A stretch of 64,000 bases of DNA from Lyngbya sp. HA4199-MV5 (lineage in GTDB: Bacteria; Cyanobacteriota; Cyanobacteriia; Leptolyngbyales; Leptolyngbyaceae): the NCBI GenBank assembly GCA_019359375.1, contig JAHHHL010000031.1, forward strand, positions 16,133-80,132. The letters are read 5' to 3'. Of the stretch, positions 59,885 to 64,000 are shown piece by piece. The number at the start of each line of letters is the position of its first letter. Position 1 is the stretch's first letter. The notes under the pieces were generated by a model. The model was not told where the DNA came from. It made no database searches and saw only the letters and a list, made by a program, of their open reading frames with translations. The translations under genes were made by a program, and so were the position numbers.

Positions 59885-61726
59885 CTACACCGGATGGTCA
59901 TCACTGCCTCCTTCCAAGGGACTCTGTAAGTCCATCGTTTTAGATTTATGCAAGTACGATCGCCCATTCTCCAGCAAGGAAAGCTGAAGTGGGGTCATAT
60001 TCAGCAGGTTTGGATTGACCTGCGCCCACGCCATCGCCTCCGCCATCAAAATGGGGTCACCAGAGTCCAAGAATTGCTGCATCCGAGCGATTTGTCGTGC
60101 TTGGGCAGCTTGAGCTTTGATCTGATTGCGCTGTGTTTGAGCGATTCGAGCCGCTTCTCGGAAGGCTTCCTGCTGTGCCTGAACGTTTAGTAATTTCTGT
60201 TGAACGGATTGAACAGGTTGCAATGCTTCTGAGGCGGGATGAGAAGCAGAATTGCCCCGAAAATTACTGTCAATCGATGAGATGTCTGAGGCATCACGAT
60301 CGCCTAAAGCCTTACCAACTGGATTATCACCATCATTGATAGCTAATAAGCTTGGCGGACTGTGCCAGTTAGACGCGCTTTGATCGCGATCTAACTGGCT
60401 GTCTGAATTGATGTTTGGGGGGTCTGGGGGGTTTTCCACAGGTCGCTCAGTTACACTGGCTGAATCGTGGGTTGAGTCAATGTCGAAGTAGCTGGGATGC
60501 CATAAGTCACGGTGGCGATACAAGGAAGCACCCCCAATGCCGTATTGCAATAAGGTCTGAAACCGAGCGGTGGCTCTGATCGGTAGACTGTTTTTCTCCA
60601 GCAAGTCTGCAATTGCCCGTCGAATCCGATCGCGGGTTGCTGCCGATTGCCGCTGATTCCAGGAAGGAGATTGATCAATGGCAGCGGTTAGCTCTGGATC
60701 TTGGGGTTCAGGTTTTGGTTTTTGAGGTTGATCACCAAAGTGGAAGTAGTGACTGTTCTCAATGCATCGTGCCCATTCTTCTGCACGATGTTCAATTTCA
60801 TGTTGATGCCGACACCACTCGCTATAGCCAGGAAGCGATCGAGCTGTTTCAACAATCTCACTCACCAGGGCATCGCCTTGCAGCGGCTCTCCACCCGAAA
60901 GAATATGGTGAAAAATGTAGGCTCGCATGGTGATGCGTCCGAGTAATCGATTGGTTTGTCCATTCCCAGTCCAGCCCAGTTCAATCTCGGCATTCAAATC
61001 GTTGACAAACTTTTCGGCTTTGCCTGAGATGCCAAAGTGTTTTCGTTTAGCTTGTTTCAGTATTTGTTTGAGTGTTTTACTGTCAATGTCGTTGCGCTGT
61101 TGGTTGAGTTGCCACCCTTTGACAAAGGTATGAGTGTCACTCCAAATCGGTTGAAATGCTTGATTCAGTAGATAGGAGCCGAGTTGCAACGGCAAGCGAT
61201 GGGCATTAAATAAACTAAGGTTGCCATTCGTTGCGTAGGGTTTTGGGTTAGGAAAAATCTCAAGTTGTCCAGGTTGAAGCTTGAAACCAGCGTTTTCGAG
61301 TAGGCAGGCGAGGGCGATCGCCAACTGCCAGGAACTTTGCGTTTGTTGGAAGGGGAAGTAAAGATGCAAGCCACCGCTGTAGCTGGAGGTACAGGCAATG
61401 TAGCCCACGAGTCCAAGTGATTCGAGTGCAGCGGCAAGGCGTGAGACGGCAAAAGGATCGTGTTTGGGGTGATAGGTGCTGCCTGTGTCAATGTCGAGGA
61501 GGCAATAGTTAGTCTCTGCCCCAAAGCGAATGCCGTAGAGGTAAGCGCTTTGCTGAATTAGGCGGTCTGATAAGGGGTGACGACTCTCAGTTCTCCACTC
61601 GACCGTTGCACCTGGATTTGGGTGTTCTGCCCAGATGTAATCGAACCGATGGGGAAAGAGCGCGAGAAATTCGTCGCTCCGCTCCTGAACATATCGAAAA
61701 TGTTTGATTGATTGGAAAGTAGTCAT
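59885..61726 (-). CDS. Plasmid primase/replication protein (AEP-like)
   Basis: 613 aa. Residues 15-240 carry the signatures of archaeo-eukaryotic-type primases: D78-x-D80 in CLLDIDTG, SGGLH at 117-121, and LEIFP at 155-159. A helical PriCT-like part follows (about 250-330) with a GWTGNGQTNRLLGRI segment. After a low-complexity linker (430-540) comes a Gln/Ala-rich helix and the C-terminal domain RMQQFLDSGDPILMAEAMAWAQVNP, of which a second copy exists at 5347-5589. It probably primes plasmid replication. GGAG precedes the ATG at 61726. Confidence 0.82.
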   Translation of the reverse strand: MTTFQSIKHFRYVQERSDEFLALFPHRFDYIWAEHPNPGATVEWRTESRHPLSDRLIQQSAYLYGIRFGAETNYCLLDIDTGSTYHPKHDPFAVSRLAAALESLGLVGYIACTSSYSGGLHLYFPFQQTQSSWQLAIALACLLENAGFKLQPGQLEIFPNPKPYATNGNLSLFNAHRLPLQLGSYLLNQAFQPIWSDTHTFVKGWQLNQQRNDIDSKTLKQILKQAKRKHFGISGKAEKFVNDLNAEIELGWTGNGQTNRLLGRITMRAYIFHHILSGGEPLQGDALVSEIVETARSLPGYSEWCRHQHEIEHRAEEWARCIENSHYFHFGDQPQKPKPEPQDPELTAAIDQSPSWNQRQSAATRDRIRRAIADLLEKNSLPIRATARFQTLLQYGIGGASLYRHRDLWHPSYFDIDSTHDSASVTERPVENPPDPPNINSDSQLDRDQSASNWHSPPSLLAINDGDNPVGKALGDRDASDISSIDSNFRGNSASHPASEALQPVQSVQQKLLNVQAQQEAFREAARIAQTQRNQIKAQAAQARQIARMQQFLDSGDPILMAEAMAWAQVNPNLLNMTPLQLSLLENGRSYLHKSKTMDLQSPLEGGSDDHPV

Positions 61727-61791
61727 GTTAGCTCCACTACAATAGAGCCGGTTCAGAACACTTTCGTTTAAACCTCTTCAATCCCAAAATC

Positions 61792-61815
61792 AGATTGCTG
61801 CGGCTGCAGCAATCT
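61792..61815. repeat. 10-bp perfect stem with 4-nt loop, upstream of the primase gene
   Basis: AGATTGCTGC and its complement around GGCT. On the minus strand it is followed by GATTTTGGG. It lies 66 bp from the primase start, within the 894-bp replication region. It may be part of a leader structure or a single-strand initiation site. Confidence 0.5.
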
Positions 61816-61960
61816 CTTCAGTCCGCTAACCCAAACAGAACGACCCAGAATTATCAAAACTCCGGTAAAACTATTGCATGGCGAACCGTAAGGACTGCTA
61901 TCATGCAGATACACAAACTTGATCGAAGAAATTGCCGTTTCTTCAACCAAGTCCAGGAAG

Positions 61961-62001
61961 CCGGGATAATTGAGGCTTTGACGAGGCTCTGTCCCGGTTT
62001 T
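61961..62001 (+). terminator. Possible intrinsic terminator in the replication region
   Basis: CCGGGA (61961-61966) pairs with TCCCGG (61992-61997), followed by TTTT. The loop is long (25 nt), so stability is doubtful. If real it would end a plus-strand transcript or a small RNA upstream of the iterons. Confidence 0.3.
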
Positions 62002-62230
62002 CTAGTAACTGCAAATGAATGCCGTTTGGCACTTTAGGTAGAACCGATCTAAACAATGGCCTTCAGAAAACCATTGCGTCATGGTGTGTGACCTCCGGGT
62101 GGTGAACTGAGTGGTCTTCGCTGAATCTAGGGCAAGCACCTTAGATCAGAAGAACTATAAGCAGATGCGATCTATTAAACACCTAAAATTTTCTTGTGAA
62201 ACACGCTGAAATCCTCAATACGAGTGACTT

Positions 62231-62539
62231 ACGCCGGAATGATAGAGCAGTAATACGCTGGAGTGATAGACTAACCTGTACGCGGGAGTGATAGAGCAAA
62301 AGTTTAGTTTTCCTTGGAGTGATAGACTAACCTGTACGCCGGAGTGATAGACTGATCGCTCTAGCATCGTTAGAAGATGCGTTTCCACGTGTAACTTACC
62401 GAATTCATACGTGGGAGTGATAGACCAAGTTGTACGTGGGAGTGATAGACTAGTTTTTCTCTATACGCGGGAGTGATAGAAGCACTTATACGCGGGAGTG
62501 ATAGAGCGTGAAGGCAAAAACATACGCGGGAGTGATAGA
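62231..62539 (+). repeat. Ten iterons, consensus ACGCGGGAGTGATAGA: origin of replication
   Basis: Copies start at 62231, 62255, 62280, 62311, 62336 (block 1) and 62409, 62434, 62465, 62490, 62524 (block 2), all in the same direction. Positions 7-16 (GAGTGATAGA) are nearly invariant; the copies at 62231 and 62311 are the most degenerate. Starts are 25, 31 and 25 bp apart in both blocks, so the whole block may have been duplicated. The array lies 81 bp upstream of the Rep gene in the same orientation, the classic arrangement for an iteron plasmid. From 61727 to 62230 I see only the hairpin and terminator-like stem listed separately and no credible gene. Confidence 0.9.
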
Positions 62540-62620
62540 GCCTGAAGACTAGATCTGGAGTACGTAAGATCGAAATTCGTTATATCTAGTAGAATCTCTC
62601 CATGCTTACTTATCCGCCCT

Positions 62621-63715
62621 ATGACTTTGAGTGAAAAAGACCCGGCATTTCCGGTAGACGGACAATTACTCATGGTGCTGCCCAGAGCCGCAGCTTCCGT
62701 TAATAATCCAGATGTGCGTCTGCCGATTTTGCGTTCTGATGGGGATGGGTATTACCTGGAGATGCGAGTTGAGGCGGATACGAACGACGCTGGTGAAGTC
62801 GCGGTGGTCCGGCGCGTTCCGCTCGAAGACTTGACGACGGATGAGTGGGAGGAACTTAAACAGCAGTACGATAGCCTCGACTTGGAGGCACTGGTCGATC
62901 AAGGAATTAGCAAGGGACTTGAGAAGATTCAGGACCGCAAAATCCAGCGCTTGTTCATGGCATTGCTGACCTTTCTCAATCCTCGGCAGGTCGGAATCGT
63001 ACTGTATCTCTATAAACTGGCAGCTGAACAGAACAACGGTCCGGTCGTGACTTTTCGTTCTAATGATCTATTAGAAAGCCTAGGCTACTCGCGGACTAAA
63101 GGAGGTAGCTTTCACGCGAAGGTGCGATCGCAGCTCAATCGTGACTTGGTAGCACTCCACCGGGTCGAGTTAGTGTTAGCCAAATCTTTGAGGGAAGGCA
63201 ACAAGATCGGGGCGGAAGTCATTATCAAAAGTATTCTGCGGATTAAAAGTTACAAAATAGAGAACCTCTCAAGAGATTTTGACCTGGTGAAAGCCGCAGA
63301 CTATACCTATGAACTAGCAGATTCATACACAGTCTCCTTAGAGTTTTTTGAGGGACCGAGTCGGACAGGCGACTACGTCTTGTTCGCCGGAGATGTAGAC
63401 ACGACGCAAAAACTTGGCAGTAATACCAAAAATGACTATAAAACCAAACTGCTACTTTATCTTGCCAGCCGTCTAAAATGGGATTCTCCCCAAAATGGGC
63501 AATACTTAACAATTTCTAAACAATACCTGTTCAAAAATCTCGATCTTTTAGGTAGCAATTCCTCACGAAATAATCAAATCTTCTGGCGCACGGTTGAAGA
63601 ATTACAGCAGGCAGGATACATTCTGGGCGCTCAAGAATTACCTGGTAAAAGGAAAACACCGACAATTCAGTTTCAAATCAACCCCGAACGGCTACGGTCA
63701 AATACAAATCCGTAA
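62621..63715 (+). CDS. Plasmid replication initiator protein (iteron-binding Rep)
   Basis: 364 aa. No classic signature for Rep_3 is obvious by eye, but two winged-helix-like regions are visible (about 115-215, with RSNDLLESLGYSRTKGGSFHAKVRSQLNRDLVAL, and 270-350, with YLTISKQYLFKNLDLLGSNSSRNNQIFWRTVEELQQAGYI). This twin winged-helix layout is standard for iteron-binding initiators. It lies directly behind ten iterons in the same direction. No strong ribosome site precedes the ATG at 62621. Assignment relies on context. Confidence 0.8.
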   Translation: MTLSEKDPAFPVDGQLLMVLPRAAASVNNPDVRLPILRSDGDGYYLEMRVEADTNDAGEVAVVRRVPLEDLTTDEWEELKQQYDSLDLEALVDQGISKGLEKIQDRKIQRLFMALLTFLNPRQVGIVLYLYKLAAEQNNGPVVTFRSNDLLESLGYSRTKGGSFHAKVRSQLNRDLVALHRVELVLAKSLREGNKIGAEVIIKSILRIKSYKIENLSRDFDLVKAADYTYELADSYTVSLEFFEGPSRTGDYVLFAGDVDTTQKLGSNTKNDYKTKLLLYLASRLKWDSPQNGQYLTISKQYLFKNLDLLGSNSSRNNQIFWRTVEELQQAGYILGAQELPGKRKTPTIQFQINPERLRSNTNP

Positions 63716-63760
63716 CTGCGATGCACTCGTAAGATTCTGATCGCTGTATTCACAATTTTC

Positions 63761-63874
63761 CTTATGTACAGTGCAGTATTTCTTACCTACACTGTACAGC
63801 AGCTAAACAATGAGGAATTGGCGTTATTGGTTTAGCTGATAGAATCTGTACATAAGAAATTGGTTGTACATAAG
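63761..63874. repeat. GTACATAAG motif, second cluster of three copies, with nested dyad
   Basis: Copies at 63761-63769, 63848-63856 and 63866-63874. The first is nested in the inverted repeat TGTACAGTG (63765-63773) / CACTGTACA (63790-63798) separated by 16 bp. A degenerate copy is near 63782. The last 285 bases of the window hold no credible gene. Confidence 0.6.
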
Positions 63875-64000
63875 AACTGGAGTTTAGACTAACGGCACGT
63901 GGGAACGGCTCAACTCCTTGCAAGAAGTGAGTGAGATGGCAGGAACAACGCCATCAGCGATTAAGCAGACTTCTTGTTATCCACTTTAGGGTTGCGAAAT

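Noticed and set aside
61795..62037. 80-codon open frame between the primase gene and the iterons
   Set aside because: It overlaps the hairpin and the terminator-like stem, its composition is not protein-like, and no start signal is visible.
63977..63985. TTATCCACT, one base from the DnaA box consensus
   Set aside because: A single near-match is expected by chance in 64 kb and it lies 1.4 kb from the iterons.
1..64000. CRISPR array or tRNA genes
   Set aside because: The only short direct-repeat array is the iteron set, whose 25-34 bp period leaves no spacer of CRISPR size. No cloverleaf-like sequence was noticed.

Overview
The window reads as part of a large plasmid, or plasmid-derived replicon, of a cyanobacterium. 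The palindrome GCGATCGC (HIP1) is scattered through most genes. There is a SLH/OprB porin of the cyanobacterial type and a Uma2 nuclease. The replicon functions are parA/parB, an iteron array, a Rep protein and a primase-like protein. No rRNA, tRNA or CRISPR array was seen.

Layout. (1) 0.1-17.9 kb is a defence and mobility region: a tyrosine recombinase, an HTH-NACHT NTPase, a PadR regulator, a 64-bp palindrome built from two IS6-type ends, and a fragment of the plasmid primase gene. These are followed by a complete pPIWI-RE three-gene island (zinc-ribbon/REase protein, DinG-like Fe-S helicase, PIWI protein). Directly behind it on the same strand lies an unrecognised two-gene unit: an all-helical 697-aa protein translationally coupled to a PD-(D/E)XK-like protein. 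A DUF1016 nuclease closes the region. (2) 17.99-24.7 kb is partition and plasmid upkeep: two copies of an operator, parA, parB, a tyrosine recombinase fused to a PRiA4b ORF-3-like domain, a Uma2 protein and a cysteine-rich unknown. (3) 24.6-26.1 kb is an insertion scar: an IS6-type element between a cut LuxR-type gene and a cut DDE transposase.

(4) 26.2-58.3 kb is an accessory small-molecule metabolism island: two alpha/beta hydrolases, five SDRs, a GST, VOC, CMD-like, WrbA, aldo-keto reductase, FAD monooxygenase, Rieske oxygenase, amidase, SMP-30-like, NTF2-like, porin and MFS efflux genes. It carries many regulators (LysR x2, AraC x2 plus a broken third, MerR, TetR x3). A minus-strand eight-gene operon (38.06 to 33.0 kb) and a plus-strand operon (41.4-45.3 kb) are its core. 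A two-site operator with nearly the same spacing (54-55 bp) sits upstream of the porin and at the LysR/hydrolase divergent promoter, so the LysR protein probably controls both. The island contains several broken genes, including two divergent genes joined by a deletion that removed both N-termini.

(5) 58.3-64 kb is the replication region: a Lys-rich tail protein, a DUF6788 protein, an AEP-type primase-like protein, ten iterons in two blocks with the same 25-31-25 spacing, and the Rep gene. A 9-bp motif (GTACATAAG) recurs nine times in the non-coding DNA around these genes and looks like a plasmid-specific operator.

The most promising undescribed material is the two-gene unit behind the pPIWI-RE island, followed by the HTH-NACHT gene beside an integrase, the recombinase-PRiA4b fusion, and the GTACATAAG repeat family.
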